Assembly (NCBI GenBank): GCA_025060595.1 | Contig: JANXBX010000003.1 | Span: forward strand, 28,933 to 92,932 | Direction: 5' to 3' | Length of the DNA: 64,000 nt | Source of the DNA: Synergistota bacterium | Lineage (GTDB): Bacteria; Synergistota; GBS-1 | In this document: positions 24,884 through 35,489 of the stretch, in pieces | How the letters are laid out: every line of letters begins with the position of its first letter | Numbering within the stretch: position 1 is the first letter of the stretch | Notes under the pieces: generated by a model | Told to the model about the DNA's origin: nothing | What the model saw: only the letters and a program-made list of their open reading frames with translations | Databases searched by the model: none | Made by a program: the position numbers and the translations under genes

Positions 24884-26146
24884 TTAAAGCACCTCCCTTG
24901 GATCGGTTATTACACCCTTTAAAGCAGAAGCCGCTACAGTGGCAGGGCTCGCAAGGTATATCTGAGATTCCGGATTTCCCATCCTTCCCTTAAAGTTCCT
25001 ATTAGCCGTGCTTATACAAACTTCACCCGAAGCAAGTACACCCAAATGATTTCCCATGCATGGACCGCATCCAGGTGGAGCTATTATAGCTCCAGATTCT
25101 ATCAAGATCTCTATTATTCTCTCCTTAATAGCCTCTTTATAAACTTTCCAAGAAGCCGGTATAACTATAAGCCTCACTCCCTTGGCTACTTTATTACCCT
25201 TCAATATCGACGCCGCTATTTTAAGGTCATCAAGCCTACCGTTAGTACACGTTCCGATTAAAGCCTGATCTATCTTTACTCCTTCGAGATCTTTAACAGG
25301 GGAAACATTATCGATATTATGGGGTTTAGCTATTAGGGGTTCGAGTTTAGACAGATTATACCTTAAAATCCTTTCATAAGAAGCATCTTCGTCTGGTTTT
25401 ATAACCTCGAATTCACTCTTTGCTATATCTTCAATATAAGACAGGGTCTTTTCATCAGGTTCGATAAAACCATTTTTAGCGCCCATCTCTATAACCATAT
25501 TGCACAGCGTCATCCTCTCAGAAATAGACATATTACGAATTGCGCTTCCACTAAATTCCACCGATTTATAATCAGCTCCATCGGCCCCAAGATCACCTAT
25601 TATCCTTAATATGAGATCCTTTGCATAAACACCTTCGGGGAAAACCCCCTCCAGATCTATCTTTATGCTCTCTGGAACCCTAAACCATATTTCTCCCAGG
25701 GCCCAAACGCCAGCCATTTCACTTCTTCCTATACCTGTGGCAAAAGCACCAAAAGCTCCGTAAGTACACGTATGAGAATCGCTACCAACTATCACATGAC
25801 CAGGTAAGGCAAATCCCTCTTCACAAAAAACCTGATGGCAAACGCCCCCATCTGAATTTACATCATAGAAATACTCGATACCTTGTTCCGCAACAAACCT
25901 TCTTATCTGCTTATGATTATCCGCATGTTTATCAGTAGGAGCGGGAACAGCATGATCTAAAACAATCACTATCTTCTTGGGGTTCCAAACTTTCTCAAGC
26001 CCTATAGATTTAAAAAGCTTTATTATAGCAGCAGCGTTATCGTGGGAAAGAGCTCTATCAGGTTCAACAGTAACAACGTCACCAGGTTTAACCTTTAATA
26101 AACCAGCCTTTTTAGCGAGGATCTTTTCAGCGAAAGTCATTCCCAT
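24884..26146 (-). CDS. leuC: 3-isopropylmalate dehydratase-type large subunit (pair B)
   Basis: Aconitase-family hydro-lyase with a [4Fe-4S] cluster. It starts MGMTFAEKILAKKAG, the usual family N-terminus. HVIVGSDSHTCTYGAFGAFA, IGTCTNGRLDDL and PPGCGPCMGNHLGVL show the three cluster cysteines. The length of 420 aa matches the archaeal-type LeuC/HacA group rather than the 466-aa enterobacterial enzyme. It lies 8 nt after the other small subunit. Together with the neighbouring paralogue it forms a tandem duplicated LeuCD array. Confidence 0.9.
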   Translation of the reverse strand: MGMTFAEKILAKKAGLLKVKPGDVVTVEPDRALSHDNAAAIIKLFKSIGLEKVWNPKKIVIVLDHAVPAPTDKHADNHKQIRRFVAEQGIEYFYDVNSDGGVCHQVFCEEGFALPGHVIVGSDSHTCTYGAFGAFATGIGRSEMAGVWALGEIWFRVPESIKIDLEGVFPEGVYAKDLILRIIGDLGADGADYKSVEFSGSAIRNMSISERMTLCNMVIEMGAKNGFIEPDEKTLSYIEDIAKSEFEVIKPDEDASYERILRYNLSKLEPLIAKPHNIDNVSPVKDLEGVKIDQALIGTCTNGRLDDLKIAASILKGNKVAKGVRLIVIPASWKVYKEAIKERIIEILIESGAIIAPPGCGPCMGNHLGVLASGEVCISTANRNFKGRMGNPESQIYLASPATVAASALKGVITDPREVL

Positions 26147-26153
26147 CTTAAAA

Positions 26154-26657
26154 TCACCTTTCTATTAGAGATTGAATATACTCTATAAGACCACCCTTTT
26201 CCATTATTTCTTTCTCGAGCCCCGAAATCGGATTAGCTTGAAACTCTTCCCCTGTAGAGAGGTTTCTTATCCTCCCAGTTTCAGGCTCCACCTCTATTTC
26301 ATCTCCAGTTTTAACCTTCTTTGAAATTCCTGGACATTCAAGAACAAGAAAGCCATTGTTAATTGCATTTCTATAGTATATTCTCGATATACTTTCAGCT
26401 ATAACCCCAGATATCCCAAGATACTTAAGACACAACACAGCATGCTCACGCGAACTTCCAGAACCAAAATTTCTACCAGCAACAACGATATCACCTGGCT
26501 TTACCCTTTTAGAGAAATCCTCCATACCAGGAACGTACTCCATAGCATGTTTGGCCATCTCACTAGGATCGGTCAAAGGTAAATACTTTCCATGATATAT
26601 TAAATCAGTATCTATATTATCACCAAAAACCCAAGCTCTTCCCCTTAATACAGCCAT
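26154..26657 (-). CDS. leuD: 3-isopropylmalate dehydratase-type small subunit (pair A)
   Basis: Second small subunit, 167 aa. GRNFGSGSSREHAVLC and AESISRIYYRNAINNGFLV are the family motifs. The specificity loop (GKYLPL) differs from that of pair B. ATG 26657 has GGAGGG upstream. It follows its large subunit (26671-27936) by 13 nt. A different substrate from pair B is likely, but which one is not readable. Confidence 0.88.
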   Translation of the reverse strand: MAVLRGRAWVFGDNIDTDLIYHGKYLPLTDPSEMAKHAMEYVPGMEDFSKRVKPGDIVVAGRNFGSGSSREHAVLCLKYLGISGVIAESISRIYYRNAINNGFLVLECPGISKKVKTGDEIEVEPETGRIRNLSTGEEFQANPISGLEKEIMEKGGLIEYIQSLIER

Positions 26658-26670
26658 ACAAGTCCCTCCT

Positions 26671-27936
26671 TTAAAGCAAATCCCTAGGGTCAGTTATTTC
26701 ACCAGTTATAGCAGAAGCTATAGCAGTCAAAGGGCTACAAAGATAAACATAAGAGCCTTTACCCAGCTTTCCTTGAAAGTTCCTATTAGATGTGCTTAAC
26801 AAAACTTCCCCTTTAGCTAATATCCCATGATGACCTATTGTACAAAGGCTGCAACCAGGATTTGTCAGAACTCCGCCAGCTTCAACGAAGGCCTTTGCTA
26901 TCCCCTCTTCAAGCAACCTTAGAGTCACTTCTTTAGTAGCAGGAGTAAATATAACCTTAACCTTTGGATTAAACTCCTTCCCTACCTTAAGCAGATAATC
27001 GTATGCCAATTTAAAATCCTCATACCGACCATTAGTACAGGAACCAATAAAAACCTCGTCTACTTTCACGCCTTTAAGTTCTCGCACTTTCTTAACATTT
27101 TCAGGAACATGAGGACAGGAAACAAGAGGCTCGAGATCACTAATATCGTACTCTCTTACTTCCAGGTAGTTGGCATCTGAATCCGGATCTATAACTTCTA
27201 CCTTTGATCTGCTTCTTTCCTCAAGAAATGTTTTAATCTCTTCGTTCGGAACTATAAAGCCGATCTTGCCACCTGTCTCAGTAACCATACTTGCAAGGGT
27301 TATCCTATCCGCGAGAGAAAAACTATCTATGACCTCGCCGCTAAACTCAATCGAGAGATAATTAGCGCCATCTCCACCAAACTCGCTAACGAAAAACAAA
27401 GTCACATCCTTTGATGTTACTGGATACTCTAACCTTCCATTGAAGACAACTTTGACACTCTGGGGAATTCTAAACCAAAGCTTACCCAGTATAAAACCGG
27501 CGACTATATCAGTATTGCCAACCCCTGTAGAGAACGACTCAACAGCTCCTAAAAGATTCATATGACTATCGGTCCCTATCACCACACTACCTGGCGTGAT
27601 TAAACCCTTCTCAAGAAGCACATGTTGACCAATCCCAGCATTAACGTCGAAGAAATACTTTATACCCTGACGCTCAGCAAAGTCTCTACAAATCTTTTGG
27701 TTGTTTGCAACCTTCTCGTCTTTTGCAGGAACTTGGTAATCGAAAGTTATAGCTATCCTTTCTGGATCGAATACTTTACCTTTGCCGCCGGTTACCTCCT
27801 CAAACTGAAGAATAGCGTTAGGTCCAGCAAAATCCCTTATTACAATAAGGTCAAGAGGTAACCAAACTCTCTCACCTGCCTTAACCTCCCTGCCTAGTTT
27901 GTTTGAAGCTATTTTCTCTATTATTGTCTTGCCCAG
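26671..27936 (-). CDS. leuC: 3-isopropylmalate dehydratase-type large subunit (pair A), apparent CTG start
   Basis: Taking only ATG, GTG or TTG as starts would begin the protein at residue 106 and remove a conserved domain. The open frame runs upstream to CTG 27936, giving M(L)GKTIIEKIASNKLG, the typical LeuC N-terminus, with GAGAGGTGA 6 nt before it. The full protein is then 421 aa, as in its paralogue. VVIGTDSHMNLLGAVESF, IGSCTNGRYEDF and NPGCSLCTIGHHGIL are present. The last cluster motif is CSLC instead of the usual CGxC, a sign of divergence. It overlaps the upstream HD gene by 56 nt. Confidence 0.82.
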   Translation of the reverse strand: MGKTIIEKIASNKLGREVKAGERVWLPLDLIVIRDFAGPNAILQFEEVTGGKGKVFDPERIAITFDYQVPAKDEKVANNQKICRDFAERQGIKYFFDVNAGIGQHVLLEKGLITPGSVVIGTDSHMNLLGAVESFSTGVGNTDIVAGFILGKLWFRIPQSVKVVFNGRLEYPVTSKDVTLFFVSEFGGDGANYLSIEFSGEVIDSFSLADRITLASMVTETGGKIGFIVPNEEIKTFLEERSRSKVEVIDPDSDANYLEVREYDISDLEPLVSCPHVPENVKKVRELKGVKVDEVFIGSCTNGRYEDFKLAYDYLLKVGKEFNPKVKVIFTPATKEVTLRLLEEGIAKAFVEAGGVLTNPGCSLCTIGHHGILAKGEVLLSTSNRNFQGKLGKGSYVYLCSPLTAIASAITGEITDPRDLL

Positions 27937-28486
27937 AGGAAATCACCTCTCCCTTAGCTTTGAATAGCTCAAAATTTAAAAGATCAATCTTATTAACTAA
28001 TATGGCCTCTAAAGATCTCTTAATGTGATCCCCTTCATGAGAATGGAAAGCAATTATGTGAGAAATTTCGGGAGGGAGCCCGCTTAAATAAGCTAAAGCG
28101 GCTCCTATAAACGGATGCCTTAAGGTCTTACCTATTTTAGTCTGAACATACTCTCCACCCTTGAGCTCATACTCTATAAGCTTGCCCACATCATGAAGCA
28201 ATGCTCCAGCTATAAGAAGATCCTCATTAATAGAAAGTTTATTTCCATAAAACTCCTTAGATATATCTAAAGCAGCCTTAACCATCTTCGTCACAGCTCT
28301 AACATGGTCTAAAAAGCTAACCTCAGAACCGTCTATAAGAAGGGTAAAAGGAATCTTACACATCTCTTCAGGCTCCCACCCACCCTTCTCTAAGGCCTGA
28401 ATCCAAGTAGATATGACCTTTTCCCTTAAAGTCTCATCTTTTATCAAATCAATTTCAGGAACCAGTCTTAGCAGTCTCTCCCTCAC
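27881..28486 (-). CDS. HD-domain phosphohydrolase
   Basis: A 201-aa HD-superfamily metal-dependent phosphohydrolase. Metal-binding motifs are FLDHVRAVTKM, ALLHDVGKLIEY, LRHPFIGAAL and IIAFHSHEGDH, in the order H..HD..H..H..D. The substrate (nucleotide, second messenger or other) cannot be told. The C-terminus is polar (QDNNRENSFKQTRQGG) and overlaps leuC. GTG 28486 overlaps the glutaredoxin stop. Its position directly before two LeuCD pairs is unexplained. Confidence 0.85.
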   Translation of the reverse strand: MRERLLRLVPEIDLIKDETLREKVISTWIQALEKGGWEPEEMCKIPFTLLIDGSEVSFLDHVRAVTKMVKAALDISKEFYGNKLSINEDLLIAGALLHDVGKLIEYELKGGEYVQTKIGKTLRHPFIGAALAYLSGLPPEISHIIAFHSHEGDHIKRSLEAILVNKIDLLNFELFKAKGEVISSGQDNNRENSFKQTRQGG

Positions 28487-28725
28487 TCTTTAGTGCACTC
28501 CTTTAACGCTTCATCGATGCTTTCAGGATCGTATCCAACTATAAACTTATCGCATATCTCGATAACTGGAACTCCCATCTGACCTGTCTTCATTATCATA
28601 TACATAGCTGCTTCCCTATTTCTGCTCACATCGATATCCTCATATTCCACTCCTTTCTGAGATAGATACCTCTTAGCCATATGACAATAGGGACAAGTTG
28701 GTGTTGAGTAGACTTTAACCTTCAT
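28483..28725 (-). CDS. Glutaredoxin-like thiol-disulfide protein
   Basis: An 80-aa thioredoxin-fold protein with the redox motif [14 protein letters not shown] near residue 8, cis-proline MGVPVIEI, and the glutathione/NrdH-type end [14 protein letters not shown]. Cytoplasmic, no signal peptide. It overlaps the slipin gene by 11 nt and the HD gene by 4 nt. Likely partners are unknown; thiol repair under stress fits the CtsR-headed context (inference). Confidence 0.9.
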   Translation of the reverse strand: MKVKVYSTPTCPYCHMAKRYLSQKGVEYEDIDVSRNREAAMYMIMKTGQMGVPVIEICDKFIVGYDPESIDEALKECTKE

Positions 28726-29485
28726 CTTTCTTACCTCCTTTCTTAAAAGCCTCTAATATCTCCACTGGGAACGGAAATACTATCATAGAGTTGCGCTCGC
28801 TTGCAACCTCTCTCATCGTTTGAAGGAATCTAAGCTGTAAAGCCTTGGGATACTGATCTAATATGCGAGCGGCTTCTGCAAGCTTCTCTGCAGCCTGATA
28901 TTCTCCCTCTGCATTTATTATCTTTGCCCTTCTTTCCCTTTCAGCTTCAGCCTGACGAGCCATAGCTCTCTTCATACCTTCTGGGAGCTCAAGATCTTTT
29001 ATCTCAACGATGCTAACCTTTATACCCCATGGGTCAGTCTGCTCATCTATTATAGTCTGAAGACGCTGATTGATGCGCTCCCTATGAGCTAGAAGCTCAT
29101 CTAACTCTACCTGTCCAGCAACGCTTCTTAAGGTAGTCTGAGATATCTGAGAGGTAGCCATAATATAGTCTTCAACCTCGACAACAGCCTTTATCGGATC
29201 TATAACTCTGAAATAAACCACAGCGTTTATCTTTATAGGAACATTATCTCTAGTAATAACCTCTTGAACAGGAACATCTAAAGTAACTACCCTTAAGCTC
29301 ACCTTAACCATTCTATCAACTATAGGAATAAGTATGATTAATCCCGGTCCTTTAGCTCCTATTAGCCTACCAAGCCTAAATACTACACCCCTTTCATATT
29401 CCCTCACAACCTTAATAGCTGATGAAAGTATTATAGCTATAACTATCAATATACCTATTAAAGAGCCTAAATCATAAAGCATCAC
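28715..29485 (-). CDS. Slipin / stomatin-like SPFH (band 7) membrane protein
   Basis: N-terminal membrane helix ([18 protein letters not shown]), then the SPFH domain: [55 protein letters not shown] and [18 protein letters not shown] coiled coil follows ([17 protein letters not shown]). The length of 256 aa is typical of slipin. It overlaps the NfeD gene by 4 nt; slipin-NfeD is a classic conserved pair, where NfeD-type protease cleaves the slipin C-terminus in archaea. Role in membrane domain organisation. Confidence 0.93.
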   Translation of the reverse strand: MMLYDLGSLIGILIVIAIILSSAIKVVREYERGVVFRLGRLIGAKGPGLIILIPIVDRMVKVSLRVVTLDVPVQEVITRDNVPIKINAVVYFRVIDPIKAVVEVEDYIMATSQISQTTLRSVAGQVELDELLAHRERINQRLQTIIDEQTDPWGIKVSIVEIKDLELPEGMKRAMARQAEAERERRAKIINAEGEYQAAEKLAEAARILDQYPKALQLRFLQTMREVASERNSMIVFPFPVEILEAFKKGGKKDEG

Positions 29486-30810
29486 TTCTCCCTCCTCTCC
29501 TCTATTTTCTTAACCTTAAGAGTCAACCCATTAACCTCAAGGACCTCCACTCTATCCCCCTCTTCTATATCTCCACTTAACGAGATAGCTCTCCAAAGCT
29601 CACCATGAACCAGAACCGTTCCCTCTGGAGAGAGCCTCGTCTTAGCGACTCCTTTTTCACCCACCATTCCCTCTCTTCCGGACACTGGTTTTCTCTTCTG
29701 AGCATAAAGAGCAAGGCTTAAAGCAAAAGCAAAGAATGCAACTGTTGCAGCAACTATTCCTACTATTAGACTTGTAGATATTTTAATATAAGGAGTTTCC
29801 TCCCCAGGCTTCACTAACATGAAAGAACCTAAAAGCAAAGACAAAGCTCCTCCCACCGTCAACACTCCATGAGAAGTTATAAAAAGCTCCAGTATTAAAA
29901 GAATAATCCCTAAGAATACCAAAGCAAGTCCAGCAATACTAAACGGAAGTATCTGAAAAGAGAAGAAGAACAAGATCAAGCAAAGAACTCCTATGACACC
30001 CGGAATTACCGCTCCAGGATGCGTTACCTCAAAAATAAGAGCATAAAAGCCTATAAAAAGAAGAAGATAAGCTATATTGGGATCCCCTATAAAATGAAGC
30101 ACTTTGTAATACCATGGCATCTCAAGCTCCACAAGATTATAATTTTCCAAGTTAATCTTTGTTACTCCTTTTGTTGATGAGAGCTTAACGTTTCTACCGT
30201 TAATTTCCTTAAGAAGAGCCTCAATACTAGGAGATACGATATCTATAACTCCTTCTTTAAGTGCTTCATCCGCAGTTAAAGTAGCACTTGTTCTTATTGC
30301 CATTTCAGCCCATTTTTCGTTTCTTCCTCGCTCCTTAGCTACAGCTTTTATCAATGCAACAAGATCATTTACTATCTTACCCTCAATGACTTTCTCTTCT
30401 TTCTCTCCGCCGCTACCGCCACCTATTGTAACGGGATGAGCTGCCCCAACTGTAGTTCCAGGCGCCATAGCAGCTATATGAGCCGATAGAAGGATAAAGG
30501 TACCAGCTGATGCAGCTCTTGCTCCTCTTGGATAAACATAAACCACAACTGGGACAGGCGAATTTAGAAACTCCTGAACAATGGTTCGCATAGAACTAAC
30601 CAAACCACCAGGCGTATCCATGACAACAAGAATCAAGGAATTGGATTCCCTGGCTTTCTCAAAAGCTAAGTTAACATATCTAACAGTAACAGGATTAATT
30701 ACTCCGCTTATGTCCAGCTTGTAAACTGTAGTAGATGCAGCTTCAACCTCAAAGGATATAAAAAGCAAAAGGGGGATAAGCAAAGCAATAATCCCTAAAA
30801 ACCTTTTCAA
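29482..30810 (-). CDS. nfeD: NfeD-family membrane serine protease (stomatin operon partner)
   Basis: Full-length NfeD (442 aa): signal peptide, ClpP-class serine protease domain, four to five membrane helices and a C-terminal OB fold. The catalytic serine is in [14 protein letters not shown] and [12 protein letters not shown] forms the oxyanion region; a lysine is expected near [11 protein letters not shown]. The OB end reads [20 protein letters not shown]. The start is TTG 30810, 6 nt after GGAGGGGGAG. It lies between radA and slipin. Cleavage of slipin or other membrane proteins is family knowledge. Confidence 0.92.
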   Translation of the reverse strand: MKRFLGIIALLIPLLLFISFEVEAASTTVYKLDISGVINPVTVRYVNLAFEKARESNSLILVVMDTPGGLVSSMRTIVQEFLNSPVPVVVYVYPRGARAASAGTFILLSAHIAAMAPGTTVGAAHPVTIGGGSGGEKEEKVIEGKIVNDLVALIKAVAKERGRNEKWAEMAIRTSATLTADEALKEGVIDIVSPSIEALLKEINGRNVKLSSTKGVTKINLENYNLVELEMPWYYKVLHFIGDPNIAYLLLFIGFYALIFEVTHPGAVIPGVIGVLCLILFFFSFQILPFSIAGLALVFLGIILLILELFITSHGVLTVGGALSLLLGSFMLVKPGEETPYIKISTSLIVGIVAATVAFFAFALSLALYAQKRKPVSGREGMVGEKGVAKTRLSPEGTVLVHGELWRAISLSGDIEEGDRVEVLEVNGLTLKVKKIEERREK

Positions 30811-32174
30811 GTTCGCTCCCCCTCCTTTACTTTCTCAAAAATCTCGCTTAAAAACCTAACCTCAAAAAGCTCAATTCCTTTAAGACCTATGTCCTCCTTA
30901 AGCTTAGGGACATAAGCCTTTAGAAAACCCTGCCTACAAGCTTCCGTTATACGCCTTGCCATGAAAGATACGGGTCTTACCTCACCTAGAAGACCTATCT
31001 CCCCTATAAATACACTGGTCCCATTAAGGGGTATATCTTTATAAGAAGAAAATATAGCACAACACACTGGCACATCTAGCGCGGGATCATTGGTCCTTAA
31101 TCCCCCAACGATGTTAAGATAAACATCATATTTCCCAAGGGGTAATCCTATTCTTTTCTCAAGAACAGCAATAAGAAGCTGAAATCTATTGAAATCAAAG
31201 CCTTGAACGACTCTCTTGGGATACGGGAAAAAGGTTGGTGCAACCAGTGCTTGAATTTCTATCACAATGGGCCTTTCCCCTTCGATTATAACACCAACAG
31301 CTCCACCAGGTACCCCACTTAAACCGCTTAAAAATATAGCTGAAACATCCTTAACCTCTCTTAAACCCTTGGATGTCATCTCAAATATTCCCATCTCAAG
31401 AGTAGAACCATATCTATTCTTAATCGATCTCAACATTCGATATTGAGTCCTTTTATCTCCCTCAAAGTATAACACAACATCTACAAGATGCTCTAACAAT
31501 TTAGGACCAGCTATAGTGCCTTCCTTAGTCACATGTCCCACTATGAAAGCCGATATCCCCTTTTCCTTAGCAAAGCGAAAAACTTTTTGAGCACATTCCC
31601 TAACTTGAGGTATAGAACCAGGAATACCATCTACCTCTTGAGATTGGACCGTTTGAATGGAGTCTATAACTATCATCTCCGCAGGAAAAGAAGAAGCCAT
31701 ATTTAAGATTTTTTCTATATCGATTTCAGACACTAAATATAGATTTTCTGACTCTATACCAAGCCTTCGGGCTCTTAAAGCCACCTGCCTTATTGACTCT
31801 TCCGCTGAAACATAAAAAACAGGTTTACCACCGCTTGAAAGCTTACCCGCTATCTGAAGAAGAAGGGTTGACTTGCCTATACCTGGTTCGCCTCCTAAAA
31901 GGCATACAGACCCCTTAACTATACCTCCACCTAAAACCCTATCAAACTCCTCTATACCAACAGCTATCCTGTTTTCTCCCTCTTCTTCTAAAACTCTAGA
32001 TAAGTTCAAAACGGTTCCCTCGGTTGAAGGTAAAGTTAAAGGGGGAGCCTTTTCAATAAAGCTCCCCCAAACTCCACACTGAGGGCAACTTCCCATCCAC
32101 TTTATAGTTTCGTAACCACAACTTTGACAAACATATTTAAGTTTCGATTTAACCACCGCTTCTTTTACCCCCAT
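30807..32174 (-). CDS. radA: DNA repair protein RadA (Sms)
   Basis: Branch-migration helicase in recombination. The N-terminal C4 zinc finger is YVCQSCGYETIKWMGSCPQCG. Walker A is GGEPGIGKSTLLLQIA. The RadA-specific motif is KNRYGSTLEMG (KNRFG in most species). The C-terminal Lon-like domain ends the 455-aa protein. Position after clpC resembles the Bacillus ctsR operon, but disA is absent and a Clp-fold peptidase is inserted. The start overlaps the upstream gene by 26 nt. Confidence 0.95.
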   Translation of the reverse strand: MGVKEAVVKSKLKYVCQSCGYETIKWMGSCPQCGVWGSFIEKAPPLTLPSTEGTVLNLSRVLEEEGENRIAVGIEEFDRVLGGGIVKGSVCLLGGEPGIGKSTLLLQIAGKLSSGGKPVFYVSAEESIRQVALRARRLGIESENLYLVSEIDIEKILNMASSFPAEMIVIDSIQTVQSQEVDGIPGSIPQVRECAQKVFRFAKEKGISAFIVGHVTKEGTIAGPKLLEHLVDVVLYFEGDKRTQYRMLRSIKNRYGSTLEMGIFEMTSKGLREVKDVSAIFLSGLSGVPGGAVGVIIEGERPIVIEIQALVAPTFFPYPKRVVQGFDFNRFQLLIAVLEKRIGLPLGKYDVYLNIVGGLRTNDPALDVPVCCAIFSSYKDIPLNGTSVFIGEIGLLGEVRPVSFMARRITEACRQGFLKAYVPKLKEDIGLKGIELFEVRFLSEIFEKVKEGERT

Positions 32175-33015
32175 TAGCCTCTTTATGATATGGAAGAGGT
32201 ATATACTGTACTGAAGGCCTTCTCTGAGATGTCTGCGGATATAAATCCATTAAAGCAAAGATCTCCTCTGGCATATTAGTAGAGACCGGTAAGCCCATAG
32301 CCTTAAGCTCCTCATAGGTAAGGGGATAATCATGAGTCCATCTCCCCTCTGTCAATATGCGAGCTATCTCTTTAGCTTTTTCATCTTCCATATTATCTCT
32401 AAGAAGACAGTAAACGAAATTATAAACTTGCTCTATAGCCTTTTTAGCTATATCTGCAAGAATAAGGGTATGATCATCCACCTCATTTATATTCTTTTGC
32501 TCCAAAACCTTAAGTATAGAAGCTGCCGGATATTGGCCAAGCTGAGGATCTATAGGACCCATAACCGCATTTTCATCCATGACTATCTCATCAGCTGCCA
32601 AAGCTATTAAAGTTCCACCAGACATAGCATAATGTGGAACGAAAACCGTAACCTTTCCCTTATGTTTGTTAAGCGCACAAGCTATCTGCTCTGCCGCTAA
32701 GACAAGACCTCCAGGTGTATGAATGACTATATCTATAGGCATATCAGGAGGTGTCATCCTTATAGCTCTGAGAACCTGTTCCGAATCCTCTATATTTATA
32801 AATCTTGAAAAGGTTAAACCAAAGAAGGAAAGACTTTCCTGCCTATGAATAAGGGTTATTACCCTACTTCCGCGTTTTTTCTCAATGTCGTGAATTAGCT
32901 TCATTCTCATTCTTTCCAAATTCCACTGCGTTATCATAGGACTAAGGGCAAGGAATAGCAAAATAAACCAGAAGAGGTTATTCAAAATGTACCACCCATA
33001 TGAAGGGCCCGTCAC
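32149..33015 (-). CDS. SDH-type membrane-anchored Clp-fold serine peptidase
   Basis: One N-terminal membrane helix ([15 protein letters not shown]) followed by a ClpP/crotonase-fold domain. [19 protein letters not shown] and the probable catalytic serine in [15 protein letters not shown] match the 'serine dehydrogenase proteinase' (SDH) family. [16 protein letters not shown] is another signature. The C-terminus is disordered. The length is 288 aa. ATG 33015 overlaps the clpC stop by 4 nt. It may degrade membrane proteins in the same stress response as ClpC (inference). Confidence 0.88.
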   Translation of the reverse strand: MTGPSYGWYILNNLFWFILLFLALSPMITQWNLERMRMKLIHDIEKKRGSRVITLIHRQESLSFFGLTFSRFINIEDSEQVLRAIRMTPPDMPIDIVIHTPGGLVLAAEQIACALNKHKGKVTVFVPHYAMSGGTLIALAADEIVMDENAVMGPIDPQLGQYPAASILKVLEQKNINEVDDHTLILADIAKKAIEQVYNFVYCLLRDNMEDEKAKEIARILTEGRWTHDYPLTYEELKAMGLPVSTNMPEEIFALMDLYPQTSQRRPSVQYIPLPYHKEANGGKRSGG

Positions 33016-35489
33016 GCCAAAGCCCCCTCCTTTCTAGATAACTTAAGCTCCTTACCTTCACCATCAGTATCAACTATTATTCCGTCTCCCTCTTTAAACT
33101 CTCCCTTAAGTATTGCCTCAGATATCGGATCTTCTATATACCTTTGGATTGCTCTTCTTAAAGGTCTCGCTCCATATATGGGATCATATCCAACTTTCAC
33201 CAAAAACTCTTTAGCCTTATCTGTAACTTCTATCTCCATCTTTTGCTCTCTCAATCTTTCGTTTACCTTACCTATCATAATATCCACTATCTTCTTAATC
33301 TCTTCCTGTTTAAGCATCTTAAAAACTATTATCTCATCAAGTCTGTTTATAAACTCCGGCCTAAAGGTTCTTTTAACAGTATCCATTATTTTCTCCTTCA
33401 CTCTTTCAAAATCCTCTTCTTCTGTCTTCGTAAAACCAAGAGAAGACTGACTTCTTATATACTCAGCTCCTACATTAGAAGTCATTATAACCACGGTATT
33501 TCTAAAGTCCACAGTCCTTCCCTTTCCATCAGTTAATCTCCCATCCTCAAGAATCTGAAGCAATATGTTAAATACATCTGGGTGAGCCTTCTCTATCTCA
33601 TCAAAAAGAATAACCGAATAAGGTCTCCTCCTTACAGCCTCTGTAAGCTGCCCACCCTCCTCATAACCTACATATCCCGGTGGAGCACCTATCAGCCTTG
33701 CAACTGAATGCTTCTCCATATACTCAGACATGTCAAACCTTATCATGGCATCTTCAGCACCAAAGAGAAATTCCGCTAAAGCTCTAGCAAGCTCGGTCTT
33801 TCCAACGCCTGTAGGTCCTAAGAAAAGGAAAGAACCTATAGGCCTCTTGGGATCCTTAAGACCTGCCCTTGCTCTTCTTATAGCACGACAAACTGCTCTG
33901 ACCGCTTCCTCTTGATTTATAAGCCTTTTATGTATTAACTCTTCCATCTTTGTCAACCTGTCAGCCTCTTCCTCTTGAAGCTTCGTAACAGGTATACCTG
34001 TCCACCTCGAAACAACCTCAGCTATATCCTCAGCCGTAACTATAGGCTCTCCTTTACCTTTTTCCTCAACCCACTTTTTACGCTCTTCCTCAAGCTTGGC
34101 TTTAAGCTCCTTCTCCTTATCTCTAAGCTGAGCAGCTTTTTCAAACTCCTGCTTCTTAACAGATTCCTCCTTTTCTTTAATCACTTCTTCTAATTCCTGC
34201 TCAAGCTTTTTGACGCTTTCTGGTTCAAAAGTAGATCTTAATCTAACTTTAGCAGAAGCTTCGTCTATTAAGTCTATGGCTTTATCAGGCAAAAATCTAT
34301 CTTTTATATAACGAGAGGAAAGCTTAGCAGCAGCATTTATAGCCTCGTCGCTTATCTTAACCCTATGATGAGCTTCATATCTATCTCTTAAACCCTGCAA
34401 TATCCTTTTCGTTTCCTCTTCAGAGGGCTCAGAAACCATAACTGGCTGGAACCTTCTTTCCAAAGCGGCGTCCTTTTCTATGTGCTTTCTGTATTCATCC
34501 AATGTCGTAGCACCTACAACCTGAATATCTCCTCTTGCCAATGCAGGTTTGAGAATATTACCAGCATCTATAGCCCCTTCCGCAGCCCCAGCCCCAACGA
34601 TAGTATGAAGCTCATCTATAAATAATATAACATCCTTTGCGTTCTCTAATTCTTTTAATATCCTTCTCATCCTTTCTTCAAACTCACCCCTATACTTAGT
34701 CCCAGCAACTATGTTAGCCATGTTTAACTGCACTATCCTTTTATTCTTCAAAACCTCAGGGACCTCTCCCGCTACTATCTTTTGAGCTAATCCCTCTACT
34801 ATAGCCGTTTTTCCAACACCAGGATCACCTATAAGAACAGGATTATTCTTTGTTCTTCTACTTAATATCTCAATAACCCTCTCTATCTCTTTCTCCCTTC
34901 CAATAACTGGATCTAACTTCCCCTCAGCAGCAAGCTTGGTCAAATCTACTCCGAACTCATCAAGAGTGGGAGTTGATGTTCTTTCCTTTTTCTTAAACAA
35001 GGTTTTCTTAGGAGAAAAAGTTCCAGCTCTTTCCTCTCCCTCTCCACCTAGTACATCAAGAAGCTTCTCTCTCACAGTTTCAAGGTCAGCACCAAGATTT
35101 ATAAGTATCTGAGCAGCTACTCCCTCCCCTTCCTTTATCAAACCAAGCAATATATGTTCGGTACCTACATAACCATGCCCCATAGATTGAGCCTCACTTA
35201 AAGCAAGCTCTAACGCTCTCTTAGCTCTTGGAGTAAGAGGTAGCTGCTCCGTTTTTACCTCCTCCCTACCCCTTCCAATAATCTTTTCTATCTCCTGGCG
35301 TACCTTATCTAAGCTTATACCCAAACTATCAAGAACTCTAGCTGCCACACTGTCCTTTTCCCTCGTCAAACCGAGGAGCAAGTGCTCTGTACCAATATAA
35401 TCGTGGTTAAAACTTTTAGCTTCTTGAGCTGCACTGTTTATAACCCTTCTTGCCCTCTCAGTGAAATAGTTGTAAAACACTTTACTCAC
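33012..35489 (-). CDS. clpC: ATP-dependent unfoldase ClpC
   Basis: Hsp100 unfoldase that feeds ClpP and reads phospho-arginine marks. Two Clp N repeats (about 1-150, containing [14 protein letters not shown] and [14 protein letters not shown]), AAA-1 with [16 protein letters not shown], a UVR/middle coiled coil ([17 protein letters not shown]), AAA-2 with [16 protein letters not shown] and [18 protein letters not shown], and a C-terminal D2-small domain. Length 825 aa. It overlaps mcsB by 8 nt. clpP is not in the window. Confidence 0.97.
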   Translation of the reverse strand: MSKVFYNYFTERARRVINSAAQEAKSFNHDYIGTEHLLLGLTREKDSVAARVLDSLGISLDKVRQEIEKIIGRGREEVKTEQLPLTPRAKRALELALSEAQSMGHGYVGTEHILLGLIKEGEGVAAQILINLGADLETVREKLLDVLGGEGEERAGTFSPKKTLFKKKERTSTPTLDEFGVDLTKLAAEGKLDPVIGREKEIERVIEILSRRTKNNPVLIGDPGVGKTAIVEGLAQKIVAGEVPEVLKNKRIVQLNMANIVAGTKYRGEFEERMRRILKELENAKDVILFIDELHTIVGAGAAEGAIDAGNILKPALARGDIQVVGATTLDEYRKHIEKDAALERRFQPVMVSEPSEEETKRILQGLRDRYEAHHRVKISDEAINAAAKLSSRYIKDRFLPDKAIDLIDEASAKVRLRSTFEPESVKKLEQELEEVIKEKEESVKKQEFEKAAQLRDKEKELKAKLEEERKKWVEEKGKGEPIVTAEDIAEVVSRWTGIPVTKLQEEEADRLTKMEELIHKRLINQEEAVRAVCRAIRRARAGLKDPKRPIGSFLFLGPTGVGKTELARALAEFLFGAEDAMIRFDMSEYMEKHSVARLIGAPPGYVGYEEGGQLTEAVRRRPYSVILFDEIEKAHPDVFNILLQILEDGRLTDGKGRTVDFRNTVVIMTSNVGAEYIRSQSSLGFTKTEEEDFERVKEKIMDTVKRTFRPEFINRLDEIIVFKMLKQEEIKKIVDIMIGKVNERLREQKMEIEVTDKAKEFLVKVGYDPIYGARPLRRAIQRYIEDPISEAILKGEFKEGDGIIVDTDGEGKELKLSRKEGALA

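Noticed and set aside
26671-27621. Reading LeuC pair A as an N-terminally truncated pseudogene
   Set aside because: The missing N-terminus is intact in the same frame upstream of GTG 27621 back to a CTG with a good ribosome site.
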